A stretch of 44,209 nt of DNA from Phaeodactylibacter sp. (GCA_024102975.1 JAGFJD010000226.1:1-44209); one strand, 5' to 3'. Shown: positions 24,622 to 33,237, numbered from the stretch's first letter. Notes: generated by a model not told the origin, from the sequence alone. A program made the numbers and translations.

Positions 24622-26601
24622 ATGGCCAGGTTGTTTATTCGTTATGCGATGGCCTTGCTGTTGGCTTCCGTGCTGACTGCCGCTTCCGGACAGTCTTTCA
24701 AAGCGTATCTCAAAGCGGCGGAGGAAGCCCTGGAAAAAAAAGACTACAACGCCGCCCTGCAGCATTATGCCGCCGCTCTGGAATTCCAGCCGGGCCATGC
24801 CGGCATCCAGTTTCAGTATGCTGAGATGGCCCGCCAGTTCTATGCCTACGAACTGGCGGCAGAATATTATGAAAAAGTATTGAAAAGCAAGGAAGCAGGG
24901 CGGTTCCCCATGGCCAGCTACCGGATGGGGCAGGTAAAGAAAAACCTGGGGCATTACGAGGAGGCCAAGGCCTACTTTCAGGCCTACTTGTCGGGCAGCG
25001 GAATACAGGAACCTTTTGCCAGCCAGGCAAAGGAGGAAATGCAGGCCTCCGGGTGGGTGGAGGAGCTGGCGGCAAAGCCGGCGCGCATCAAGGTGGAGAA
25101 CCTCGGCAGGAAGGTCAATACGGATTATTCGGAATTCGCTCCCTATCAGAAAGGAGATACGCTCCTGTATTCTTCTTTCCGTTACGATAAGGAGCAGGAC
25201 GACTACCGGCCGGAGCGAAAGATTGCCAAAGTGCTTTACCAGCGGGGCAGCAGCCGCGGCCGCCCTCTTGGGCGGGGTTTTAACGACGACAACCTGCATA
25301 CAGCCCATACCGCCTACAGCCTGGACGGCAGCCGGATTTATTTCACCCGCTGCGATTATGTGAACGCCACCGAGATCCGCTGTGCGATCTACTTCCGGCG
25401 TAAAGACGACAGGGGGCGGTGGCAATCCCGGGCGGTAAAGTTGCCGGCAGCCATCAATATGCCTGGTTTTACCGCTACTCAGCCCAGCATCGGCTACGAT
25501 TCCACCCTGCAGTCGGAAGTGCTGTTTTTTGTTTCGGACCGGCCCGGCGGCCCCGGCGGGCTAAACCTCTGGCAGGCAGAAATAGCGGAGGGGGATACTG
25601 CCTTCGCGGCTCCGGCCTTGCTCGAAGGGCTGTGTACAGCCTTTGACGACATCACGCCTTTTTTCCATACCCCTTCCCAAACGCTCTACTTCAGCTCCGA
25701 CGGCCACCCGGGGCTGGGCGGCTTCGACGTGTTCCGGTCCCGGCGGGGGCAGGCCTGGGAAGCTCCGCAAAACCTGGGCGCGCCCGTCAACTCCGGCTAC
25801 AATGATATATACTACTTCCTGGAAGAGAACGGCGAATCGGGGTACCTGTCCTCCAACCGCCCGGGCTCCTTTTACCTGGATGAAGGCAACAAAGCCTGCT
25901 GTAACGACATCTACCGTTTCGAGCCCCTCCCGGAAGAACCGCCGCCGGCTGACACCCTGCCCGTCGCAGGTCTGCCGCCGGCCCAGCCGGAGCTTCCCCC
26001 CTCCGAACCCGAAATCCCCACCCGGCTGGAAGACTTCCTGCCCCTGGCCCTTTATTTCGATAACGACGAGCCGGACCGCCGAACCCGGCGAACCACTACC
26101 AAAAAGACGTACGGCGAAACGTATGAAGCCTACTCCGCCCGCCGCCCGGAGTACCTGGAAGCCTTTGCCGAACCTCTGGAAGGCGAACGCCGCGAAGAGG
26201 CAGCCTATGCCGTCGAGGAATTCTTTGAAGAGGAAGCCAGGAAAGGTTATGATTTTTTGCAGCGCTTTTCAGAAATCCTCCTGCGCCGCCTGCAATCCGG
26301 AGATCAGGTCGAAATCTTTCTCAAAGGCTACACCAGCCCCCGCGCCAAAAGCGACTACAACCTGGCTCTCAGCAAACGCCGCATCAGCAGCGTGCGCAAC
26401 CATTTTCAAACCTACCGGGAGGGCGTCTTCCAGCCCTATCTGGAAAACGGCCGGCTGAAGGTTACCGAACGCCCTTTTGGCGAAGCCGAAGCTGCCGCTG
26501 CCGTCAGCGACGCCCTGGACGACCTGCGCAATTCCGTCTACCATCCGGATGCGGCCCGGGAACGGCGGGTGGAGATCGTGGAGGTGAAGGAGGGAGGGTG
26601 A
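24622..26601 (+). CDS. PorE-like protein: TPR, PD40 propeller and OmpA-like domain
   Basis: A 659-residue periplasmic/outer membrane protein. Signal peptide MARLFIRYAMALLLASVLTA (cleavage near residue 23); TPR-like helices (about 24-155, with AALQHYAAALEFQPGHAG); PD40/WD40-like propeller blades (about 165-460, e.g. YSLDGSRIYFTR, LYFSSDGHPGLGGFDVFRS, GYLSSNRPGS); a Pro/Glu linker; and a C-terminal OmpA-like peptidoglycan-binding domain starting LYFDNDEPD and including GYTSPRAKSDYNLALSKRR. A large insertion separates the two halves of the OmpA domain. In type IX secretion, PorE-type proteins link the outer membrane machinery to peptidoglycan, and they sit next to PorP as here. A longer frame opens upstream, but the ATG at 24622 gives the signal peptide. 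Confidence 0.9.
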   Translation: MARLFIRYAMALLLASVLTAASGQSFKAYLKAAEEALEKKDYNAALQHYAAALEFQPGHAGIQFQYAEMARQFYAYELAAEYYEKVLKSKEAGRFPMASYRMGQVKKNLGHYEEAKAYFQAYLSGSGIQEPFASQAKEEMQASGWVEELAAKPARIKVENLGRKVNTDYSEFAPYQKGDTLLYSSFRYDKEQDDYRPERKIAKVLYQRGSSRGRPLGRGFNDDNLHTAHTAYSLDGSRIYFTRCDYVNATEIRCAIYFRRKDDRGRWQSRAVKLPAAINMPGFTATQPSIGYDSTLQSEVLFFVSDRPGGPGGLNLWQAEIAEGDTAFAAPALLEGLCTAFDDITPFFHTPSQTLYFSSDGHPGLGGFDVFRSRRGQAWEAPQNLGAPVNSGYNDIYYFLEENGESGYLSSNRPGSFYLDEGNKACCNDIYRFEPLPEEPPPADTLPVAGLPPAQPELPPSEPEIPTRLEDFLPLALYFDNDEPDRRTRRTTTKKTYGETYEAYSARRPEYLEAFAEPLEGERREEAAYAVEEFFEEEARKGYDFLQRFSEILLRRLQSGDQVEIFLKGYTSPRAKSDYNLALSKRRISSVRNHFQTYREGVFQPYLENGRLKVTERPFGEAEAAAAVSDALDDLRNSVYHPDAARERRVEIVEVKEGG

Positions 26602-26855
26602 GTGGCAAATATGGCTGCCCATCTAAGGGCCCCGGCGTGAGACCTCAGCCGAACGCTGGACAGGATGGGCCGGGGTTGTGTACAGCCTGACCCGAACTCG
26701 ATTTTTGAAGAAAGCCTTTAATTTCCAGGAGGAGCAACCCCCAAACCCTCAAAACCCAAAACCCAAACCCCAAACCCCAAACCCCAAAACCCAAACCCCA
26801 AACCCCAAACCCCAAAACCCAAACCCCAAAACCCAAATCCCAAAACCATGCACTC
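26602..26855. other. Intergenic region ending in an A/C-only repeat leader
   Basis: The first part (26602-26730) has a possible stem CCCCGGC/GCCGGGG (26631-26637 with about 26670-26677), too weak to call as a terminator. The rest is the telomere-like repeat listed separately, which runs almost to the start codon at 26856. Confidence 0.6.
26738..26847. repeat. CCCAAA-type telomere-like repeat in the leader of the MgtC-like gene
   Basis: About 110 bp of degenerate CCCAAA / CCCCAAA / CCCAAAA units, almost only A and C on the plus strand. It ends 8 bp before the ATG at 26856, so it would form the ribosome-loading region of the mRNA. Such a leader cannot fold strongly on itself. Confidence 0.9.
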
Positions 26856-28142
26856 ATGGATATACTGGAAACCATCGGTTTGGACCAGCAGGCGCTGGAC
26901 GTGTTCAAGGAAGTTTTCATCGTCCTGGGTATCGGCCTTTTGCTGGGCCTGGAGCGCGAGTATTCCAAAAAAGAAAAAGAGGAACGCCTCTTTGCCGGCG
27001 TGCGCACTTTCCCCATTGTTGCCCTGATCGGATACCTGGCGCTGTTTATTGCCGATCAATATACGGACTTCATTTACCTGGCGGCCTTTTTGGGGGTGAT
27101 CGTCATCATTGCTCTGGCGTATTCCGGCGGCCGCAAGGCGGATGCGGGTACGACGACCGAGTTTTCCCTGCTGGCCGCGTTCATCCTCGGCAGCCTGGTC
27201 TTTACCAAAAATTACCATCTGGCGGTGACTATCGCTGTGCTCATTACCCTGTTATTGTCTCTGAAGATCAAACTGCACGAAGCGGTGCACAAATTATCCC
27301 GCCAGGACATCTTCTCCATTCTCTACTTCGTCATCATCACGGCGCTGGTCCTTCCGCTGCTGCCTGACAAAGAAATGGGCCCCTACGGGATATTCAACCT
27401 GTACAAGACCTGGCTCATAGTCGTCATCTTCGTCACGCTCAACTTCCTGGCCTATTTCCTCAGCAAGTTTCTCAGCCGGCGGCGGTCCGTGATCCTGACC
27501 GGCGTCCTGGGGGGCTTTGCCTCCAGCACGGCCACGGCCTGGTACTTCTCCCGGCAGAGCGGCAGGAGCCAGGCCGGAGGCATGATGCCGGCAGCGGCTA
27601 TCATCCTGGCTTCCTCCATCATGTTCCCCCGCCTGTTGATCTGGCTGGCGTTACTCAACATGGAACTGTTCCGGGCGCTGTGGCTTCCGGTTTTGTTGTT
27701 CGGCACAGTTGGCCTGGGCATCGGTTACTTCATCAGTACCCGGGAAGAACAAGGCGGGCAGGAAGGCGACGGGCCGGAGATCAGCAACCCGATAAACCTG
27801 AAAGAGGCCCTCGTTTTTGCCCTGATCTACCTGGTGATCCAGTTCGTGGTGGGCTACGCGGAAGAAAAGTTTGGAGACAAAGGAGTTTATATAGCTGCCG
27901 CTATTTCCGGCCTGACCGACGTGGACGCTATCACGATCTCCATGGCCAACTACGGGAAACAGTCGATCGGATTGCCGGTAGCTGCCCTGGCAGTAGTGAT
28001 CGGCGCTTTTGCCAATACCTCCGTGAAGTACGCCTTTTGCCTCTTTTTCGGCAACGCCCGGTTGCGCAGGTACGCCAGCTATGGTTTTTTGCCGTTGTTC
28101 GCGCTGGGTGCCGGTTATGCCGCTTTCCGCCTGTTGTGGTGA
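26856..28142 (+). CDS. MgtC/SapB and DUF4010 fusion membrane protein
   Basis: A 428-residue inner membrane protein with about twelve hydrophobic segments. The N-terminal 150 residues have the MgtC/SapB pattern (GIGLLLGLEREYSKK, followed by RTFPIVALIGYLA), and the C-terminal part matches DUF4010 proteins (GGFASSTATAWYFSRQ, SGLTDVDAITISMA). MgtC proteins are linked to growth at low magnesium and to control of ATP synthase in some pathogens; for the DUF4010 fusion type the function is not known. The start is chosen at 26856; an ATG 8 nt earlier is in another frame. It lies downstream of the A/C repeat leader. Confidence 0.9.
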   Translation: MDILETIGLDQQALDVFKEVFIVLGIGLLLGLEREYSKKEKEERLFAGVRTFPIVALIGYLALFIADQYTDFIYLAAFLGVIVIIALAYSGGRKADAGTTTEFSLLAAFILGSLVFTKNYHLAVTIAVLITLLLSLKIKLHEAVHKLSRQDIFSILYFVIITALVLPLLPDKEMGPYGIFNLYKTWLIVVIFVTLNFLAYFLSKFLSRRRSVILTGVLGGFASSTATAWYFSRQSGRSQAGGMMPAAAIILASSIMFPRLLIWLALLNMELFRALWLPVLLFGTVGLGIGYFISTREEQGGQEGDGPEISNPINLKEALVFALIYLVIQFVVGYAEEKFGDKGVYIAAAISGLTDVDAITISMANYGKQSIGLPVAALAVVIGAFANTSVKYAFCLFFGNARLRRYASYGFLPLFALGAGYAAFRLLW

Positions 28143-28178
28143 GTAGAAAATAAATTAGGTTATTACCGCAAATGCCCT

Positions 28179-28186
28179 TATCTTTG
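28179..28186 (+). promoter_or_regulatory. Candidate -7 box TATCTTTG upstream of the RRM gene
   Basis: TATCTTTG fits TAnnTTTG. Used as a promoter it would give a leader of about 215 nt before the ATG at 28410. Confidence 0.45.
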
Positions 28187-28409
28187 CCCCAGCATTAGGA
28201 ATTCCGAAAAGCTGTGCAATTATTCGGTTGACTCGCAGATTTTATCTCTCCTCTCCTCCGCGTTAGCAGATTTAGAATTTTCCCGCTCACCTAGATACTT
28301 GTCCATCATCCGGTTTCGGGCTTTATTATCCCTCTGGGAATAACGGGGCGCTTGCCGCCTCCCGGCCTGGTACGGAGTTCTGATTTTTTACTTTTTAACT
28401 TTTTCAGAA
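28187..28409. other. Long leader or spacer before the RRM gene
   Basis: No open frame. The segment contains pyrimidine-rich stretches (TCTCTCCTCTCCTCC near 28245) and a T-rich end just before the ATG. If transcribed from 28186 it is a long 5' leader, as seen for cold-inducible RNA-binding protein genes. Confidence 0.4.
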
Positions 28410-28763
28410 ATGAACATTTTTGTAGCAAAACTCAACTTTGACACTCAAAGTGAGGACCTTAGAGAAGCTTTTGAAGCATTCGGCGAAGTGAGCTCCGCCA
28501 AAGTAATTGATGACAAATACACCGGCAGGTCCCGCGGCTTCGGTTTCGTGGAGATGGACAATGACGACGAAGCGCTGGAAGCTATTCAGGAACTGAACGA
28601 CACCGTCCTGGATGGCAATACCATTGTCGTTAAAAAAGCAGAACCCCGTGGCGACCGCGGCGGCAACCGCGGCGGCGGCGGCGGATATAACCGCGGCGGC
28701 GGCGGCGGCGGGTACAACCGTGGCGGCGGCGGCGGCGGATACAACCGCAACGATCGCTGGTAG
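28410..28763 (+). CDS. RRM-domain RNA-binding protein with glycine-rich tail
   Basis: A 117-residue RNA-binding protein. One RRM (residues 2-78) with RNP2 as IFVAKL (3-8) and RNP1 as RGFGFVEM (42-49), both with the aromatic residues that stack on RNA bases. The tail (about 80-117) has repeated GGGGGYNRG units, an RGG-like low-complexity segment. Such RRM proteins are common in Bacteroidota and cyanobacteria, are often cold-induced, and bind single-stranded RNA. The repeats are encoded by runs of GGC codons (28668-28750). It is followed by a strong terminator. Confidence 0.95.
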   Translation: MNIFVAKLNFDTQSEDLREAFEAFGEVSSAKVIDDKYTGRSRGFGFVEMDNDDEALEAIQELNDTVLDGNTIVVKKAEPRGDRGGNRGGGGGYNRGGGGGGYNRGGGGGGYNRNDRW

Positions 28764-28810
28764 GAACAACAGCACCAGGGCATGGTTGCCCTGCAGCATA
28801 GCATAGTGGA

Positions 28811-28852
28811 TGAGCCATTCCTTTTTGACGGGAATGGCTCATTTTTTTTTTT
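28811..28852 (+). terminator. Strong intrinsic terminator after the RRM gene
   Basis: A perfect 11-bp stem TGAGCCATTCC (28811-28821) with 28831-28841, a 9-nt loop, then a run of 11 T (28842-28852). Confidence 0.93.
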
Positions 28853-28890
28853 GGACGGGCTACCTTTAGGCATGGCGCAGGCTGGTGGCC

Positions 28891-29036
28891 CACACCACTG
28901 GACAAAATGGTTTTGGACACAGAGAGCACTGAGGCCAACACAGAGTATACGGAGTGTTTTCCATTGATAATCAGGTCTCTGTACGACTCTGTGTCTTCTC
29001 AGCGTACTCTGTGTCCAGAAAATGTCTAGTAGTGTT
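28891..29036. repeat. 146-bp palindromic mobile-like element, copy 1
   Basis: Left end CACACCACTGGACAAAATGG, followed by TTTTGGACACAGAG; the right end, reverse complemented, reads (A)ACACTACTAGACATTTT followed by CTGGACACAGAG. It is flanked by the direct repeat GCTGGTGGCC (28881-28890 and 29037-29046), consistent with a target duplication. It is closely similar, in inverse orientation, to 41877-42023. No coding capacity. Confidence 0.85.
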
Positions 29037-29079
29037 GCTGGTGGCCCGTGATAAAAGGAGATGGAAACGGGCCACCAGC
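29037..29079. other. 13-bp perfect hairpin between convergent genes
   Basis: GCTGGTGGCCCGT (29037-29049) pairs exactly with 29067-29079 across a 17-nt loop. It lies 37 bp beyond the stop of the secreted P-domain gene (minus). There is no T run on the minus side, so it may be a transcript-end stabiliser rather than a classical terminator. Its left arm coincides with the direct repeat flanking the mobile-like element. Confidence 0.65.
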
Positions 29080-29115
29080 CCCCTCATCTGCTACTCGACA
29101 GCAGGGGTGAACAAA

Positions 29116-30399
29116 TCACAGGCGGGAGGAACCCACCACAAACTTCTCGGTAAAAGTCGCTCCGCCTTCCACCTGAACATTCAGATAGTACATGCCGGCT
29201 CCCAGCTGGCTGGTGTTGAACCGCTCAGTTTGTTCCCCGATCTGGCTGATATTGCGCTGCATGATTACCTGGCCGAGGCTGTTGTGAATGCGAATCGCCA
29301 CCGGCCGGCCGGCAAAGCCTGCCAGCGAGACGTTGAGTTCATCCCGGACGGGGTTGGGGTAGAGGCTGATGCGCTCCGCAACCTCCTCTGTGAATGTGGC
29401 GCCTCCCCGCTGGCGGAAGGAGCTGGCGTCGCAGTTGTAGGTCAGGTCGAAGTCAACTTTGCCGGCAGGATCAGAGGCCTGCACCAGTACATAATGAGGC
29501 CTGCCGAAGAAGGGGGTGAAGCGCACCTCGGTCACGTCGTTGCCACAGGCGTCCGGATCGTCGGATGAACCCAGGCAGCGCAGGCGGTCACAGTGGCCGT
29601 AGTAGATACTGATCCGTATGTTCGCGTTGTCCGCATTGCAGGTGCTCAGGCTCTGGATGAAATCGCCGTTCTCCGGCTCGAAAGCATACCATACGCCCGG
29701 GCCGGCCGTGCCCCCGGGGCCGCAGCGGCGGACGTCGTCCGGCAGCGCGTCGACGGTGGATCCGGAAAGCGTTTCCCCGCAGGAGATCAGTTCAGCGTCC
29801 AGGCAGTCGTCGTTGTCCACCGTCGAAGGAACGGTGAAGGTGATGCTCCAACCGTCCAGCGAGCCGGCATCGCCATCGGCGTCGTCGTTGTAATACAAAG
29901 ACCATGTGCCGTCCGCGCCGGCGCTGTTGAATACGCTGAGTGCAGGGTTGGCCTGGTCGACGGAACCCGGCCCCGGCGAAGGCCAGCTGTCGACCGGCCC
30001 GCTGTTGGTCGGGCTGTAGGTGCCCGAAGGGTTGAAGTTGGAATTATCCATGAGCGGGCCGCCATCGGCAAAGATGTATTCAACATCGGCGATCATGTCG
30101 GTGCCTCCTACGTCTGACATCAGCACACACTGGGCGCCGGTGGGGCTGACCAGCAGAATGTTTATGTCATCCGGCCGGGTATGGCTCAGGCCGGACAGGG
30201 TGACAGTTACTTCAAGGAAACCCGAGCCGATACCGGATACATCGATCGTGCTTGGATAGGGGGCGCCGCGGCCGCTCAGGTCTGGTTGCGTAATGCTCCC
30301 GCCGGTAAAGGTCACGTCCTGCTGGGCCGGCAGGTTGATCCCGGCAAACAGCAGGCAAACGAAAAACACTGCTTTTAGACTCAGATGGAATTTTTTCAT
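29116..30399 (-). CDS. Secreted protein with proprotein convertase P-like domain and T9SS sorting domain
   Basis: A 427-residue exported protein. Signal peptide MKKFHLSLKAVFFVCLLFAG (cleavage near residue 26); a P-domain-like region (about 30-195: HTRPDDINILLVSPTGAQCVL, SLDGWSITF); a Cys-rich beta-sandwich region (about 200-340, CLDAELISCGETLSGST) resembling domains that bind surfaces or sugars; and a C-terminal type IX sorting domain (about 350-427) with SLYPNPVRDELNV and a GMYYLNVQ-type segment near the end. The type IX system would carry it across the outer membrane and remove the tail. No protease domain is present, so it is probably a binding or adhesive protein. Start at 30399 chosen for the signal peptide. 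Confidence 0.9.
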   Translation of the reverse strand: MKKFHLSLKAVFFVCLLFAGINLPAQQDVTFTGGSITQPDLSGRGAPYPSTIDVSGIGSGFLEVTVTLSGLSHTRPDDINILLVSPTGAQCVLMSDVGGTDMIADVEYIFADGGPLMDNSNFNPSGTYSPTNSGPVDSWPSPGPGSVDQANPALSVFNSAGADGTWSLYYNDDADGDAGSLDGWSITFTVPSTVDNDDCLDAELISCGETLSGSTVDALPDDVRRCGPGGTAGPGVWYAFEPENGDFIQSLSTCNADNANIRISIYYGHCDRLRCLGSSDDPDACGNDVTEVRFTPFFGRPHYVLVQASDPAGKVDFDLTYNCDASSFRQRGGATFTEEVAERISLYPNPVRDELNVSLAGFAGRPVAIRIHNSLGQVIMQRNISQIGEQTERFNTSQLGAGMYYLNVQVEGGATFTEKFVVGSSRL

Positions 30400-30711
30400 C
30401 GTTCTTGGTTTATGATTATGGTAATGGAAAGGCCGCCGCCTTTCGGTTTCAGAAAAAGCCATACAGGGTGGGGTGGCGAGTAGGGGAAAAAAAGACGCTC
30501 TCGGGGTTTGATGCCCATAATAAGTATATGAAAGTTTTTATCCCATAGAAAACAAGTCGCTGGTTCGGAAAACCTATCAACAAAAACTATTATTTCTTCT
30601 TACGGAGGTTTAGTCAGTATGTTCCCCAACCCTGTTGAAAATCTTGTTTTAAATGCCGAATTTACCCGGGATTTTTTGTGACAAAATGCCATTCCCCGCG
30701 TTTAATAACCT
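30400..30711. other. Divergent intergenic region, P-domain gene and PBP gene
   Basis: About 310 bp, AT-richer than its neighbours, without an open frame. It must contain both promoters, but I could not find a convincing TAnnTTTG box on either strand. No hairpin or repeat stands out. Confidence 0.55.
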
Positions 30712-33117
30712 ATGCTAGAAAAATTAAAGCCTTTCCTGGAGCAACTGCAAAAGCGCTGGCGCCATTTTGCCAACAACCGCCCCCGGCTTTCCCGTTTAGT
30801 GAAATGGGGCGGAATCGGCATCTCTGCCGGGATCACTGCCCTGTTCCTGGCCTGGGCTGCCGTCTTGCTGACGGTGCCTTCCGTGCGCGAACTGGAGCAG
30901 GTGCGCGCCCAGATCGCTTCCGACATTTATACGTCCGACAGCCTGCTGCTGGGCCGTTATTACAATGAGTACCGGACGGTAGTGCCGGTGGAAGAAATCC
31001 CGCAGCACGTCCTGGATGCGCTGGTCGCCACCGAGGACGAGCGTTTTTTCCAGCACGAAGGCATAGATTACCGAAGCTGGGCGCGGGTACTGGTGAGGAC
31101 GGTCCTGCAGGGCGACGAATCAGGGGGCGGCGGCAGCACCATCAGCCAGCAACTGGCCAAAAACCTGTTCCCGCGCCGGGACTATCCGGTGCTGTCGTTG
31201 TTGCTGAATAAAGTCCGGGAAATTGCTATCGCCCGCCGCCTGGAGCGGGCCCATTCCAAACAGGAGCTGCTGGGCCTGTACCTGAATACGGTGCCGTTCC
31301 CGGAGAACGTCTTCGGCATAGACGTGGCGGCGCGCCGCTTTTTCGACAAACCGCCAATAGGATTGCTGGTCGAGGAAGGGGCCACCCTGATCGGCACCCT
31401 TCGGGCGACAACCTACTACAATCCCGCCCGCTATCCGGAACGGGCCCTGCAGCGCCGCAATGTGGTGCTCGGGCAGATGGTCCGCAACGGCTACCTTGAA
31501 CCGGCTGCCGGGGATTCGCTGCAGGCCCTGCCGCTGGCCCTGGACTACAACCCCGTTATCCGGAATGAAGATATCGCCCCCTATTTTCTGGCCCACGTCC
31601 GAAAAGAGCTGGAGCAAATCCTGGCCGGAATCCGCAAACCCAACGGCGATCCCTACAACCTGTACACAGACGGCCTGAAGGTCTACACCAGCCTCGACAG
31701 CCGGATGCAACGCATTGCCGAGATTGTGGTGGAGGAACACCTGGCCGAAATGCAAAACCGCTTCGACGAACACTGGCGGGGCCGCACTGCCCCCTGGATG
31801 GATGTCCGCACCGTTGAGCGTGCCATGAAACAATCGCGCCGCTATCAGTTGCTTTCCGGCCGGGGCTTCACCGAAGAGCAGATCCGCCAGGCCTTCGAGC
31901 AGCCGGATTCGATAACTGTTTTCACCTGGCAGGGCCCGAAGAAGGCCTGGATGACCCCTCTCGACAGCCTCCGCCACCAGCTCGGCCTGCTGCAGGTGGG
32001 CTTTATCGCCCTGGAACCTTACACCGGCTACGTGCGGGCCTGGGTCGGCGGCATCGACTTCGGCTTCTTTCAGTACGACCACGTGACGGCGCGCCGGCAG
32101 GCAGGTTCTGTGTTCAAACCGGTGGTCTATGCCCAGGCGCTGCGCGCCGGCATCGAACCCTGCGAACAAATCCCCAACGAACTTATCGTATACCACGAAT
32201 ACGGCAAGGGCGACTGGGCGGTCAAAGACTGGCGCCGCGACGACCCCGAGCCTCACTTCTCCCCCGACGGCAAAGACGAGGATGACTGGATACCGCAGAA
32301 TGCCGACGGCATTTACGGCGGATCCTACAGCCTGGAGGGCGCCCTGGTCAATTCCGTCAACACGGTTACCGTAAAGCTCATCATGCGGACGGGCATTGAG
32401 CCGGTGGCCGAACTGGCCAGTAGCATGGGCATCACCACGGAAATACCTCCGGAACCTTCCATCGCCCTGGGAACGGCAGAAGTGTCTCTCTATGACATGT
32501 CCTCGGTTTTTGCTACCCTGGCCAGCCAGGGGCGGCAGGTGCGCCCGCAGGCCATCCGCCGCATAGAAACGCACGATGGAGAAATACTGGCGGATTTTAA
32601 CGAAAGGCCTGTGCAGCAGGTGGTCGACTCCTCCCTGGCAGCCCTGATGACCCGCATGCTGGAGTCCGTCGCTACGGTGGGCACCGCCAGCCGCCTGCGC
32701 TGGCGCTATGGTTTGTACGACGTGCCGCTGGCGGGCAAAACAGGGACTTCCCAGAATCACGCCGACGGCTGGTTTATCGGCTACACGCCCCGGCTGGTGG
32801 TGGGCGCCTGGGTCGGCGGCGATTCTCCTTTGGTTCGCTTCCGCAACTTTGAGAATGGGCAGGGCGCGGCTACCGCTCTGCCGGTCTGCGCGCTCTTCCT
32901 GCGGGAGGTGCTCAGGGCGCCCGGCCTGGAACAATGGCATGGTGGAGCCTTTCCCGGACTGCCTCCCGAGTCGCTCCGGCGGCTGGATTGCCCCCTGCGG
33001 ATCAAGTCGCCCGAAGAACTGCTCCGCGATTCCCTGCTGGCCGACTCGCTCTTCCGGGACTCCCTGCGCCTGGTGGATTCCCTCTTGCTGGATACGCCGG
33101 TCCTGGGGCCGAATTAA
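30712..33117 (+). CDS. Class A penicillin-binding protein (PBP1A-like)
   Basis: A 801-residue bifunctional peptidoglycan synthase anchored by one N-terminal helix (about 32-53). The GT51 glycosyltransferase domain has catalytic Glu108 in ATEDERFFQHEGID and the GGGGSTISQQLAKNLF motif. The transpeptidase domain has the nucleophile Ser466 in SVFK (466-469), SVN (548-550) and KTGT from Lys676. All key residues are present, so it should both polymerise glycan strands and cross-link them in the periplasm. The C-terminal tail has repeated RDSLL/ADSLFRDSLRLVDSLL words. It stands alone, convergent with lpxB across a short tandem repeat. Confidence 0.96.
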   Translation: MLEKLKPFLEQLQKRWRHFANNRPRLSRLVKWGGIGISAGITALFLAWAAVLLTVPSVRELEQVRAQIASDIYTSDSLLLGRYYNEYRTVVPVEEIPQHVLDALVATEDERFFQHEGIDYRSWARVLVRTVLQGDESGGGGSTISQQLAKNLFPRRDYPVLSLLLNKVREIAIARRLERAHSKQELLGLYLNTVPFPENVFGIDVAARRFFDKPPIGLLVEEGATLIGTLRATTYYNPARYPERALQRRNVVLGQMVRNGYLEPAAGDSLQALPLALDYNPVIRNEDIAPYFLAHVRKELEQILAGIRKPNGDPYNLYTDGLKVYTSLDSRMQRIAEIVVEEHLAEMQNRFDEHWRGRTAPWMDVRTVERAMKQSRRYQLLSGRGFTEEQIRQAFEQPDSITVFTWQGPKKAWMTPLDSLRHQLGLLQVGFIALEPYTGYVRAWVGGIDFGFFQYDHVTARRQAGSVFKPVVYAQALRAGIEPCEQIPNELIVYHEYGKGDWAVKDWRRDDPEPHFSPDGKDEDDWIPQNADGIYGGSYSLEGALVNSVNTVTVKLIMRTGIEPVAELASSMGITTEIPPEPSIALGTAEVSLYDMSSVFATLASQGRQVRPQAIRRIETHDGEILADFNERPVQQVVDSSLAALMTRMLESVATVGTASRLRWRYGLYDVPLAGKTGTSQNHADGWFIGYTPRLVVGAWVGGDSPLVRFRNFENGQGAATALPVCALFLREVLRAPGLEQWHGGAFPGLPPESLRRLDCPLRIKSPEELLRDSLLADSLFRDSLRLVDSLLLDTPVLGPN

Positions 33118-33181
33118 AGCCCCCCTCAATTCCCCCGAAGGAGGGAAGTGGCGAATGCGGGTTGCAGAATGAAGCGCCGAT

Positions 33182-33237
33182 CCTGTCAATCCTGTCAATC
33201 CTGTCCTATCCTGTCCTATCCTGTCCTATCCTGTCTC
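33182..33237. repeat. CCTGTCAAT / CCTGTCCTAT tandem repeat overlapping the lpxB 3' end
   Basis: Nearly three copies of a 9-bp unit (CCTGTCAAT) run into more than three copies of a 10-bp unit (CCTGTCCTAT). The stop codon (33216-33218) and last codons of lpxB (Q-D-R-T-G) lie within it. Confidence 0.88.

Noticed and set aside
26631..26677. GC-rich stem after the PorE-like gene as a terminator
   Set aside because: Only 7 pairs over a loop of more than 30 nt and no T run.
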